Positions 43,401 to 54,432 of a stretch of DNA of 64,000 bases are shown piece by piece. Each line of letters opens with the position of its first letter. Within the stretch, counting starts at the first letter, position 1. The position numbers and the translations under genes were made by a program. Below the pieces are notes generated by a model. That model ran no database searches. It had not been told where the DNA came from and saw only the letters and a program-made list of their open reading frames with translations. This stretch comes from Orobanche coerulescens (lineage: Eukaryota; Streptophyta; Magnoliopsida; Lamiales; Orobanchaceae). The stretch covers positions 11,190,501 to 11,254,500 of the forward strand of contig CM065815.1 in NCBI GenBank assembly GCA_033398695.1. The letters run 5' to 3'.

Positions 43401-44002
43401 ATGGTAGACGGTGTAGGTCTCCACTTTGTTGGGATGAGACCTCGGAACTGGTGGGAACAAAACTGGACATGTTAATGGAAACTAGAGAGAAGATCTCGAT
43501 CATTCGAGATAGACTGTTAACTGCTCAGAGTCGACAAAAATCATATGTTGATGTTCGTCGTCGACCCTTAGAGTTTGAAGTAGGGGATCATGTGTTACTC
43601 AAAGTATCGCCGACAAGAGGGGTTTATCGTTTTGGGAAGAAGGGGAAGCTCAGCCCGAGGTATATTGGACCGTTTGAGATTCTAGACAGAGTCGGTGAGC
43701 TGGCTTATCGGTTGGCACTACCCCCAGCCCTTAGTCACGTTCATAGTGTGTTCCACGTTTCTCAATTGAGAAAGTACGTCCCGGATCCGAGTCACATCAT
43801 TAATTATGGGGATATCGAAGTAGCGTAGGATGTCACATTTGAAGAAAGACCGGTGAAGATCCTTGAGCATCATATCAAGCAACTCCGAAATAAGACTATT
43901 CCGTTGGTTAAGGTTCAGTGGTCGAGGCATGGGGTCGAGGAGGCGACTTGGGAGACCCAAGACAGCATGCGCGCTAAATATCCGGAACTTTTTACCTCTT
44001 AA
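40411..44002 (+). pseudogene. Gypsy-3 pol (PR-RT-RH-INT-chromodomain), broken
   Basis: The protease is [12 protein letters not shown] (near 40660). Reverse transcriptase runs to 41401, where a shift breaks the VTIKNKYP block, and resumes at 41433 with FIDDILVYS. In [10 protein letters not shown] the usual catalytic FSKIDL Ile-Asp region reads Asn-Asp. TAG at 42144 lies after the RNase H motif [14 protein letters not shown]. RNase H and the integrase zinc site (HPG...CLTCQQ) occupy 42180-42950. A one-base shift follows at the first catalytic Asp (MDFI). SDRDGRF is kept; TAG at 43190 interrupts the core. The third acidic residue is present in MERTIQ. TAA at 43387 and TAG near 43826 precede the chromodomain-like VKVQWSRHGVEEATWE ending at 44002. 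Confidence 0.9.
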
Positions 44003-44036
44003 GTTTCGGGACGAAACTTATTTCTAGAGGGGGGAA

Positions 44037-45796
44037 TGTAATATCCGTACTTTTCTTATTTTGGTCATTTCCATTTTTGGAATATTTTCCATTTTTAACG
44101 ACTCGCTTGTAACCGTTCTAATATTTGGAGAATGTTTAATTCTTTATGTTTTGTCATCCGAGCTTGTTTCGAGATTTTTCTACTCTTGTGATCGTGTTTC
44201 CTTTTAGTGCTCAAGTTCGTTGTCTCGAATCTTTCGCAAGTTACTCTTGTTTCGTAATTTCATCGCCTCGTGTTTCCATCGCATTCTTTATTTTCAAACT
44301 TTCCAGAATATGCCCTGGGACTGTATTACATACGTAACCATTAGAACTCTTACGTACGTAAAGGCTGTTACGTACGTTAAGGCCCTATCCTTACGTACGT
44401 AACAACCTTCGAAAAATTGGTCAGATAGTTTTGCATATTTCGTTACGTACGTTATGGGACTTACGTACGTTAATCCTTATGGATTACGTACGTAAGCCAG
44501 TCTGGGTATAAAAACCCAGGAACAGACCGAATTCGTCCACTTTTCTTTCTTATTCTCCTCCTGCGCGACTTGGATGATTTTTGGGCGACTCTTGTGCGAT
44601 TTTTAAGTCTTCCATTATCTAGTAATCATCTTCATTGGGATTGTGGAGTAGTTTGGCATCACCAAATCATCCTCTTTGTCTTCGATCCGAGGTAAATCGC
44701 TAGAATCCTAGATTTTTGGGAATTTGGGGGTTTCTTTGTAATCCTTCAAATTTAATCGTAAATTGGGAATAAATGAGTTGAGTATAATTTTCCTACCACC
44801 AATACATGTGTTTCCTACGAGATTATGGATTATACTTGAATCATTGAGAATATAGAGGATTGGAGTTGCGATCCGCCCTCGTTGAATATGATGTTGGTAT
44901 AATCGTGTCGTAGGCGGGGTTTTCGGGCGTATTTCCATTTAACTTTCCGATCGTACTATTGTTGATAGTTATTGTACGACTTATTTAGGTCCGAAGTCTC
45001 CAAATTCCTTCGTCGGTGGTCTTTTACCTTCTCGAAACAATCCGTCATGTCTCAGAGGCAAGTAACTCTTACGAACTTAATATCTTGAATATGCAAAGTA
45101 GTGTATATGAGTGTGGAGAGAGTTATGTTCACTCTAGGACGGTCTGACGGGGCCTCGGGGGAATCCGCGTATGGTTGGGTTCACGAACTTTTGGGTTAAC
45201 CACTCCGGGAGGGTCTATTGGGGTCTTAGAGGGATCCGCGCATGGTCGGGTCCATGGTTAATCGGGAGGATTGTGTTTTGTGATACATTGTAGATTTTGC
45301 ATTTCCGGAAATCATTATCTTATGCGTTTTGAGATTGTCGATGCATATGTTTTGATATTGTAAGATGTTAGAATTCGTTTGTGTTACTTGCAGTAGCTAT
45401 TCCACGGCTAACCCCATTTGGGGGAAATACGTTTCATGTATTTCAGGTTTAAAGGATGGGGCTGGACGAGCACCGGGACAGTACGACGATGACGGGCATA
45501 CGTGATAACGTGGAATGTCTAGATGTCTTAATTTTATTTGAGTCTGGATGTAAAACTTCATATTTTGTTTAAACTAATAGACGGTACTCGAATACTGTAG
45601 GAGTTATTTCTTTTGTGCTTGATCACGTCGAACTTGTCGTCTTTGTGTTTTGATTTTGAAATTTGTTTCGGAAATTATGAATGAATGTCTGGAGAGTTTG
45701 ATGTTTTTGTTGTGTATGTCGTATATTTTAGCCTTGTGAGTCCTAGGCGGGATTCACGGCGCTGTGACATACTCCAAATATCTTGGGGGTGTTACA
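44037..45796 (+). repeat. Gypsy-3 3' LTR with internal deletion
   Basis: 1760 bp, TGTAATATCCGTAC to GGGTGTTACA. It lacks about 230 bp that the 5' LTR has between TTCTACTC and TGTGATCGTG. The palindrome array is retained. Confidence 0.92.
44326..44495. promoter_or_regulatory. TTACGTACGTAA palindrome array, Gypsy-3 3' LTR
   Basis: Seven copies in the same order and spacing as in the 5' LTR, ending 11 bp before TATAAAAA (44507-44514). Here the first copy is mutated (TTACATACGTAA) while the sixth is intact, the reverse of the 5' LTR. Both changes are CpG to CpA. Confidence 0.85.
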
Positions 45797-46095
45797 ACGA
45801 CATCCGGACGTAGGCGGGATATACTCTAGAAGATCTTGAGGTAGAAATACAAGAAGATCGGAGAGGAACACGAAGAGGACATAAATCGATCAAAAGAGGA
45901 TTTCCTACCACTTCGCGTCAAAGGTAAAAATTACCGACTCCCATGCGTAAATATGTTTATTTAATTGTTTATTAATCTGTTTAGTTAATTAGTTGACAAG
46001 CCTAAATAGATCCGGTTTTTCTGTTGGCTAGTTTATAAAACCTTTTATTAAATTATTCCCACCAACTTGGTTCCGCTGCATTTTATATTCCAACA
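45797..46095 (+). repeat. Copia-2 LTR A, right part
   Basis: Continues LTR A after Gypsy-3 (ACGACATCCGGACG...) and ends TATATTCCAACA. Again it follows LTR C rather than LTR B, for example CGAAGAGGACATAAATCGATC and CCCACCAACTTG. The first five bases are the Gypsy-3 target duplication. Confidence 0.9.
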
Positions 46096-46111
46096 ATTGG
46101 TATCGGAGCCG
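46096..46111 (+). other. Isolated primer-binding site between LTR A and LTR B
   Basis: ATTGGTATCGGAGCCG is identical to the first 16 bases after LTR B (47586-47601). It is followed at once by TGTTAGGGTTG, the start of LTR B. No other internal sequence lies between the two LTRs. Confidence 0.88.
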
Positions 46112-47585
46112 TGTTAGGGTTGTATACGTCAAAGCATACTTTATGCTTGTATTACCTAATTTCCCGGTCTTTATCTATGAGAATATGTAATTCATTTATC
46201 ACATGTTTTGCATATTTATTCATGCTATGGTTATGCAAATACAGTCTAATTTACTTTATATTGTAGATAATGTGGTGTGTAGTGTCACACAGAAGATCAC
46301 ATTATCGGTTCCTTATATAGTAATATTTAGTTCACAACCTATGCAACATTAGACCGTTATGTGAGAGGTTGTAGTATATGCTTGAGATTGGTTGGTCTTG
46401 ACCATTAGCATATATTAGCATATTCGTTATACGTTGAACAGGATCGAGGTGAGATAGATTCTTCTGTACTGACTATAAGAAGAACGTACATCTCGGATAA
46501 TTATTATTTCTTAATTCTAGTGATTAATATTTAATTATATATATTTAATATTTATTGCTTTGATTTATCATGGGTGAGAGCCACAATGATTGACTCAATA
46601 TGCTCGATATTTTGGGCAATATTATTATCTATATGATAATTAATATTATAGCTAGAAATCGTGTCCCGACCAGTCGGGTTGATCATGTCCCTTGAGGCAC
46701 TCGAAAGGATTATTATATCAAACCCTGCAGGTGGAATTAATTTTCCGATATAATAATAAAGGTCGAGTGGTATACTCATGCATAACACATTAATTAATTA
46801 AAAGCTGTCAGTAGCTTAAATTAATTAATGGACATGGAATATCTTAAACACGGGAAATAATTAATTTAAAAGGAGCCCAATTTCGTAATTTGGGATTTTG
46901 GTAGGAAGTGCAATATTAACTTATTAGTGGACTAAGTTGATATTAATAGAATCTTCATATTAGGAAGAGTCCTAATAATGGAAGGAAGATATCTATTGGG
47001 AGTCCTTACCATATCCTCCTTAAGGTCCCTAAAGTAGCCCAAAACACCTATAAATACATGCTTAAGGGTGGCCGATTTTTTCACCTCATTATTGCCCAAG
47101 AAATCGATTTTTTTTGTGTGTTTTAATTGTGGATCTTGACTTGTGTCTTGGATTCCACAATTTGGTTAACACAATATTTTTCTAAAATACTCAAAATATT
47201 CAAGAAAAATAGAGAGAACAAAAATCGTAATTTTCTTGAGAGAAAAGTTTCGGCCGATCCCTTTTGCAGTCCAAGTAGTTCGGTAGATTGTTGCCCACAC
47301 GACATCCGGACGTAGGCGGGATATACTCTAGAAGATCTTGAGGTAGAAATACAAGAAGAACGGAGAGCAACACGAAGAAGGACAAATTGACCAAAAAGGG
47401 ATTTTTCTACCACTTCGCGTCAAAGGTAAAAATTACCGACTCCCATGCGTAAATATGTTTATTAATCTGTTTAGTTAATTAGTTGACAAGCCTAAATAGA
47501 TCCGGTTTTTAGGTTGGTTAGTTTATAAAACGTTTTATTAAATTACCATTACCAACTCGCTTCTGCTGCGTTTTATATTCCAACA
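46112..47585 (+). repeat. Copia-2 LTR B
   Basis: 1474 bp, TGTTAGGG to CCAACA, the same length as LTR C. The TATA box TATAAATA is at 47049-47056. Its 3' half differs from A and C in several blocks, so it may come from a different subfamily. Confidence 0.92.
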
Positions 47586-47587
47586 AT

Positions 47588-47600
47588 TGGTATCGGAGCC
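47588..47600 (+). other. Copia-2 primer-binding site
   Basis: TGGTATCGGAGCC begins 3 bases after LTR B. It is the initiator tRNA-Met type. Confidence 0.85.
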
Positions 47601-48943
47601 GGTCTTTAGGTTCTGTTCAATTTAATTAATTTGGTGATTAATATGCTAGCAATTAAATATTCGTATAGTATGATTTTTTGGAATATTTTGCTAGAATTTG
47701 TCTTGCAGGAAAATATGATCCAATTATCATGGATACATGATGTTTTATTTATTTACGCGTTTTGGTAATTTGGCCCGTTTTGTGGCATGTATAAGTTTTT
47801 CCCGTGAGAAAATCCACGGGTAGAATAGGATTTATTTTTCTTGTAATTTGATGTAAATTCGATATATTTTATTTTGAATAAAATTGTAATCGAGTTGGAA
47901 CACTCAAAGTACGAAAGAAAAAGAAGTCCAGCGCGAAGAGGAGTCCCGATCAGACGAACCGACCGAGACCGGCAGCATGCCGATCGGGACTCGGCCACCA
48001 GCAGCAGGCCCGGCCGTGAGTCGGTCACCAGCAGCAGGCTCGGTCGTGACTCGGCCACCAGCAGCAGGCTCGGCCGTGACTCGGCAAAAGCGGCTCGGCA
48101 ATGGGCAGTGGTCGGCCTGGGCAAGCGATGGGTCGGGCAATGGCGGCAGGTCAAGTCGTCCGGTTCGGGTCGTTCAATTCGTTTTTCTGCGAGATGCTTG
48201 AAGCAGTGGAAGCAAACGAACCGAAGATTTTCTCGTTATTCAAAACGAGGAATAAAAAGCCATGATAATTGGATATAATTGTCCAATTTTAATATTTGTT
48301 GGTTTTTATTGTTTTGATGTATGGCATGTATGGATGTATGCGTGATATGTTTCCTTGCATGTTAGGACAAGAAAATTAAAAACCTTATTTTTTTCAAAAT
48401 AACTAAGTGATTTTAAAATTGATTTTTCAAAATCAAATTGGCCTCCATAATTGGTTTAAATTGTGAAATAATTAGCATGCGCATTGACATTAGAGTCTTC
48501 CACCACATCGGATGTGCTAAATTATTGGCTCACTGGTTTTAAACTTCAAATTTGATAACAAAAAGGTGAATATTATTTTATGATAGGACCTCTCCATCTG
48601 TAGGACTATTATCATTAAATAATATTCTAAGGTTTGTTAAATTATGGTGTTCACTTAGGTGTATTAATTAATAAGCTCCCCATCGGAGTCTATGTTAATT
48701 AAATACATGGCCAAGAGGAACCAACTATTAATTTTACTTGTCAAAATGAGTCTTGGCTAGATAGTAAAATTAAAGACGTTAAAATCTACTTGAAAAAGTA
48801 TATGTAAACGTCCACACTATCGTGGCTTGCATGTGCGGTTTTTCAAGGTGTTGGTTGATTGCATATATATTGTTTTAAGGTTTTTTCAATATATATTTTG
48901 CGTCGAATTATGTGATGAATGGTGTTTTTAATTTTATTCTCAG
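47601..48943 (+). other. Copia-2 untranslated leader
   Basis: 1.34 kb between the primer site and gag. It holds a GC-rich island (about 47920-48200) with the minisatellite and otherwise AT-rich DNA. Frames open in the island on both strands are a by-product of its composition; no protein family was recognised. Confidence 0.6.
47991..48080. repeat. 30-bp minisatellite, three units
   Basis: Units at 47991-48020, 48021-48050 and 48051-48080 share TCGGYCACCAGCAGCAGGCY followed by CGGYCGTGAS, with only a few transitions between them. A fourth partial unit (TCGGC) follows. Confidence 0.9.
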
Positions 48944-49837
48944 ATGTCTTTCAATCCACTAGCTGTTATTCTCAAAGAAAACAAACTTGATGGCACTAAC
49001 TTTGCCGACTGGAAAAGAAATCTTGATATTGTCTTGACTGACGAGGGGCATAAATTTGTTTTAACTGAGGAGAGTCCTTTGGAACCAGAACCGGATGCTA
49101 CTCCTCAAGAGTTGGCTGAATTCCGGAAATGGAAAAAGTCGGATGAGATGGCTCGCTGTTACATTTTGGCTTCATTGACAAATGTATTGCAGCATCAGCA
49201 TCAGACGATGGGCTCGGCCGCGGAAATGATGAAAAATCTCACTGAGATGTTTGGTCATCAGAACCGGGCGGCTAGGCAAAATGCGATGAGGGTTTTGATG
49301 ACAACTCAGATGTCTGAAGGGACCCAAGAGGATCACGTTCTTAAAATGATGTCTCATTTGAACGAACTGAGCATACTGGGGGCCACTATCGATGCGGAGT
49401 CGCAGGTCGATATTATCTTGGGCAGTTTACCAAGAAGCTTTGAGCAGTTCCGCCTCAACTACAATATGAATCGTAGGACTTACACATTGGCGGAACTTCT
49501 GACAGAGCTTCAATCTGCCGAAGGTCTCTTCAAACAAGGTTATCATCAAATTCTTGCGGCAACCGGTGCTGCTTCTTCAAAACCCAAATGGGGAAAGAAG
49601 AAAAAGCAGGTTGGCCAGAAGCAAGTGGCAACCTTGAAAGCTAAGGGCAAGGCTCCTCAGTCAAAGGCTCCTCAGCCAGAAGCGAACAAAAAGCCGAAGG
49701 GCAAGTGCTTCAACTGCGGTCTGAAAGGACATTTCAAGAGTGACTGCCCTAAGAAAGGTACGTCATGCACTAGTAGTCAAGACATGTTTGGCTGCCTGTT
49801 CCATCACTTCGTGGATAGTGGATTTGGGCTCCACTGA
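48944..49837 (+). pseudogene. Copia-2 gag (UBN2-type), frameshifted at its end
   Basis: Gag packages element RNA. The frame starts MSFNPLAVILKENKLDG and runs through the conserved DWKRNLDIVL, EMARCYILASL, HQNRAARQNAM, HVLKMMSHLNEL and QFRLNYNMN blocks, a Lys-rich linker and one CCHC knuckle (CFNCGLKGHFKSDC). Gag is therefore nearly intact over 270 residues. A shift near 49757-49765 takes the frame out just before the protease, so residues after PKKGTSC are not original. Confidence 0.9.
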
Positions 49838-52800
49838 TCATGTTTGTTATGACTCGCAGGGGTTCCAAGTAACCAAGGTACTTAGTGCGGATGAGATTAC
49901 AATAAGTCAGCGACTATTCCAGTCAAGGTCATTGCGTGGGAGTCGTGCAGCTAAAAGTTGATGATAGGATATTAGTTCTTAATAATGTATTATTGGTACC
50001 CAATTTTAGAATGAATTTGATTTCAGTTTCTAAATTGCGTCGTGATGGATATTCAGTTTCTTTTGAAGATAATATAATTATTAAAAGAAATGGTGAATAT
50101 ATTTGCGGGAGTACTTATAATGAAGAACTTTATATCATCAATGTTGCCCCAGCTCCCTTGCATAATTATAAATCGCTTAACTCTTTGACTAATCCCAATA
50201 AAAGAAAAGAACCTTCGAGCATAAATCCAACATATTTGTGGCATTTACGATTGGGTCATATTAACCTTAGAAGGATACAAAGATTGGTGAGCGATGGCCC
50301 ATTGGACTCGCTCCAAGTTGAGTCATTTCCAACCTGCGAATCATGTCTAGAAGGTAAAATGACTAAACGGGCTTTTCAAAGCAAAGGAAATCGTGCACAA
50401 AATGTGTTGGAATTGTTTCATACCGATGTATGTGGTCCAATGAACATCCAGGCTAAGGGTGGTTTCGAATACTTCATCACATTTATAGATGATTATTCGA
50501 GATATGGATACATCTATTTGATGCGGCGTAAGTCTGAATCTTTTGATAAGTTCAAAGAATTCAAGACTGAAACGGAGAAGCGTCATGGGCAGAGTATCAA
50601 GTCACTACGATCTAATCGTGGTGGCGAATACCTTAGTGGAGAGTTTTTAGATTTCTTGGCACATGAGGGGATTACTTCCCAGCTCACAGTGCCTGGTACA
50701 CCACAACAAAATGGTGTTGTTGAACGAAGGAATCGTACTTTATTGGAGATGGTTAGGTCAATGATGAGTTATTCTGATTTGCCTATTTCGTTTTGGGGAT
50801 ACGCCTTGGAAACAGCGGCGTACATTCTAAACTTGGTGCCTTCGAAATCAGTTCCAAAAACACCCACAGAGTTGTGGAATGGGCACAAGCCCAATCTAGG
50901 ACATGTTCGGATTTGGGGTTCACCAGCACACGTGCTGAATAAGGAAGCTGATAAGTTGGCATCTCGTACCGAAGTATGAGTGTTTGTAGGATATCCGAAG
51001 GGAATGAAGGGTGGCTTATTCTACAGTCCTAAAGACCATAAGGTCATTGTTAGCACCAATGCCCAGTTCTTAGAGGAGGACTATGTAATAAGCCACAAGC
51101 CTAGGAGTGAGGTCATTCTATAAGAACTTAAGGGCGAGATTTCGACAATACCAATTGTACAAACACCTAGTGTACCACGTATCGACACTATTGTGGATAT
51201 GCAAACTAAGGACACACCTCGTCATAGTGGGAGGGTTGTTCATCAACCTGAACATTTCATCGGCGTGGGAGCGTCTTCGGACCACTCCCCGAACCAGGAT
51301 GAAACGGATCCATGTACGTATAAGCAGACAGTTCAAGACAAGGATGTTGAATCTTGGAAAACAACAATGGAATCTGAAATGGGATCTATGGATTCTAATC
51401 AAGTGTGGGAGCTAGTAGAGCTACCCAATGGGATAAAACCCATTGGAAGTAAGTGGGTCTACAAGCGTAAGAGAGGATCTAAAGGGAAAGTTGAAACCTT
51501 CAAAGCAAGGCTTGTTGCGAAAGGTTACACTCAGAAGGAGGGCATCAACTACGATGAGACCTTTTCGCCAGTATCCATGCTTAAATCGATCCGTATTCTC
51601 TTAGCTATAGCTGCGCATTTGGATATGGAGATTTGGCAGATGGATTTCAAGACTGCGTTCCTGAACGGGAGTCTTGATAAGGAAATCTATATGCGTCAAC
51701 CTGAGGGATTCATTGCTGAAGGAGAGGAGCACTTAGTGTGCAAGCTTAAGAGAGCCATTTATGGTCTTAAGCAAGCATCAAGGTCTTGGAACATGCGATT
51801 TGATGAAGTCATTCAATCGTATGGTTTTGAACAGTGTCCTAGTGAGATTTGTGTATACAAAAAGTGCGATGGAAATGTGCTAGTGTTTCTTGTACTGTAC
51901 GTAGATGATATACTTCTAATTGGAAACAATGTGAAGATATTATCAGACGTAAGGGTATGGCTGTCTGAGCAGTTCGATATGAAGGATTTGGGAGAAGCTA
52001 GGCACATCCTTGGTATTAAGATCTTTCGAGATCGCAAGAAAAGGATGTTGTGCTTATCTCAGGCATCCTATATCGATACGATGCTAAAGCGGTTTAGCAT
52101 GGAGAATTCCAGGAAAGGTTTCTTACCTTATAGACATGGAATTCAACTATCTAAGGCTATGTGTCCTAAGACACAGAAGGAGATAGATGACATGAAGCTG
52201 GTCCCTTATGCTTCGGCAGTGGGAAGCCTCATGTATGCTATGATTTGCACTAGGCCTGATATCTATCATGTTGTAGGCATGGTGTCGAGATATCAGTCGA
52301 ACCCAGGACCGGGACATTGGATTGCTGTCAAGCATATACTCAAGTACTTGAGAAGGACTAGGGAGCATATGCTTGTATATCAATCAGATACACTTTTTCC
52401 TTTGGGTTACACTGACTCAAATTTCAGTACGGACAAAGAAAAGTCGAAATCAACTTCCGGATATGTTTTCACTTTGGGAGGTGGAGCCATTAGTTGGAGG
52501 AGTGTGAAACAGAAATGCATAGCGGACTCTACCATGGAAGCCGAGTATGTAGCAGCCTCAGAGGCAGCTAAAGAGGTGGTATGGCTCAAGTACTTCCTAA
52601 AGGATTTGGGTGTGATTCCTGATTTGCCCAGGAGTATTACACTTTATTGTGATAATACCGGTGCTGTTGCAAATTCGAAGGAACCACGGGCCCACAAAGC
52701 AAGCAAATATATCAATCGCAAATATCATATCATTCGATATTTTGTGAAGAGAAGGAAAATTATTGTCTCCAAGATAGCATCTGAAGACAACCTACTTGAT

Positions 52801-52875
52801 CCTTTCACGAAAGGGTTGCCCTCGAAGTCATTTGAAGGGCATGTGGAAGGAATGGGGTTGAGATGTATGGCATAA
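49760..52875 (+). pseudogene. Copia-2 pol (PR-INT-RT-RH), broken
   Basis: The protease motif reads WIVDLGSTDHVC, with Leu in place of the Ser of D-S-G. A shift near 49925 follows. The integrase (49936-50979) has the pre-integrase zinc site ([13 protein letters not shown]) and the core D in HTDVCGPM. Where the family has SDRGGEY it reads SNRGGEY, so the second catalytic Asp is lost; VERRNRT keeps the Glu. TGA at 50977 and TAA at 51121 interrupt the linker. From 51193 the reverse transcriptase and RNase H are open for 560 residues: KARLVAKGYTQ, DFKTAFLNG, the YVDDILL active site (51898-51920), GYTDSNF and ADSTMEAEY. The end at 52875 is the normal C-terminus. Confidence 0.92.
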
Positions 52876-52958
52876 TTTCTTTGAATATAAGTGGGAGATA
52901 GATAGACATAGTCTAGATAGTATACTTCAAAAGCATGCTTTGAGTATAAGTGGGAGAT

Positions 52959-54432
52959 TTTTAGGGTTGTATACGTCAAAGCATACTTTATGCTTGTATT
53001 ACCTAATTTCCCGGTCTTTATCTATGAGAATATTTAATTCATTTATCACATGTTTTGCATATTTATTCACGCTATGGTTATGCAAATGTAGTCTAAATTA
53101 CTTTATATTGTAGATAATGTCGTGTGTCGTGTCACACAGAAGATCACATTATCGTTTCCTTATATAGTAATATTTAGTTCACAACCTATATAACATTAGA
53201 CTGTTATGTGAGAGGTTGTAGTATATGCTTGAGATTGGTTGGTCTTGACCATTAGCATATATTAGCGTATTCGGTATACGTTGAACAGGATCGAGATGAG
53301 ATAGATTCTTCTGTACTGACGATAAGAAGAACGTACATCTTGGATAATTATTATTTCTTAATTCTAGTGATTAATATTTAATATTTATTGTTTTGATTTA
53401 TCATGGGTGAGAGTCACAATGATTGACTCAATATGCTCGATATTTTGGGCAATATTATTATTTATATAATAATTAATATTATAGCTAGAAATCGTGTCCC
53501 AACCAGTCGGGTTGATCATGTACCTTGAGGCACTCGAAAGGATTATTATATTGAACCCTGCAGGTGGAATTAATTTTCCGATATAATAATAAAGGTCGAG
53601 TGGTATACTCATGTATAATATATTAATTAATTAAAAGCTGTCAGTAGCTTAAATTAATTAATGGACATGGAATATCTTAAACACGAAAAATAATTAATTC
53701 AAAAATGAGCCCAATTTCGTAATTTGAGATTTTGGTAGGAAGTGCAATATTAACTTATTAGTGGACTAAGTTGATATTAGTAGAGTCTTAATATTAGGAA
53801 GAGTCCTAATATGGGAAGAAGATATCTATAAGAGTCCTTACCATATCCTCCTTAAGGTCCCTAGAGTAGCCCAAAACACCTATAAATATGGAGCATGGGT
53901 TGACCGATTTTCGATTGATTATTGCTCAAGAATTTTGATTTTTTCTCTTTGTGTTTAATTGTGGATCTTGACTTGTGTCTTGGATTCCACAATTTCGCTA
54001 ATACAATATTTTTCTAAAATACATAAATATTCAGAAAAATAGAGAGGAAAAACTTGTAAGGAATTTCTTGGAAACATAGTGGTTCGGCCGATTCCCCTTG
54101 CAGTCCAAGTTTAGTCGGTAGATTGTTGCCCACACGACATCCGGACGTAGGCGGGATATACTCTAGAAGATCTTGAGGTAGAAATACAAGAAGATCGGAG
54201 AGGAACACGAAGAGGACATAAATCGATCAAAAGGGGATTTCCTACCACTTCGCGTCAAAGGTAAAAATTACCGACTCCCATGCGTAAATATATTTATTTA
54301 ATTATTTATTAATCTGTTTAGTTAATTAGTTGACAAGGCTAAATAGATCCGGTTTTTCTGTTGGCTAGTTTATAAAACCTTTTACTAAATTATTCCCACC
54401 AACTTGCTTCCGCTGCGTTTTATATTCCAACA
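52959..54432 (+). repeat. Copia-2 LTR C (3' LTR)
   Basis: 1474 bp, after the polypurine tract AAGTGGGAGAT. It starts TTTTAGGG, where LTR B starts TGTTAGGG, so the terminal TG is mutated. It ends CCAACA. The TATA box is at 53881-53888. Confidence 0.92.

Larger units (their letters stand above)
37086..45796 (+). mobile_element. Gypsy-3: full-length Ty3 chromovirus inside a Copia LTR
   Basis: The duplication ACGAC (37081-37085 and 45797-45801) proves insertion into Copia-2 LTR A; the two flanks rejoin to match LTRs B and C. The parts are: 5' LTR 37086-39078, primer site 39084-39096, gag about 39320-40192, pol to 44002, polypurine tract AGAGGGGGGAA, and 3' LTR 44037-45796. The lineage signs match Gypsy-1 and Gypsy-2 (Tekay/Del-like). 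It is defective through a lost gag start, stops and frameshifts. Confidence 0.94.
46112..54432 (+). mobile_element. Copia-2: Ty1/copia retrotransposon with three LTRs
   Basis: The complete unit has LTR B, primer site 47588-47600, a 1.36-kb leader with a 30-bp minisatellite, gag 48944-49760, pol to 52875, polypurine tract AAGTGGGAGAT, and LTR C. LTR A and a lone primer site precede it. Gag with DNKLDGTNFxDWKR-type start, one CCHC knuckle, and integrase placed before reverse transcriptase define Ty1/copia. The finer lineage (Tork-like is my guess) is not settled. The outer target duplication cannot be tested because the left end is lost. Confidence 0.9.

Noticed and set aside
47753..48278. Frames on both strands in the Copia-2 leader
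   Set aside because: They are created by the 30-bp minisatellite, whose length is a multiple of three. No conserved domain.
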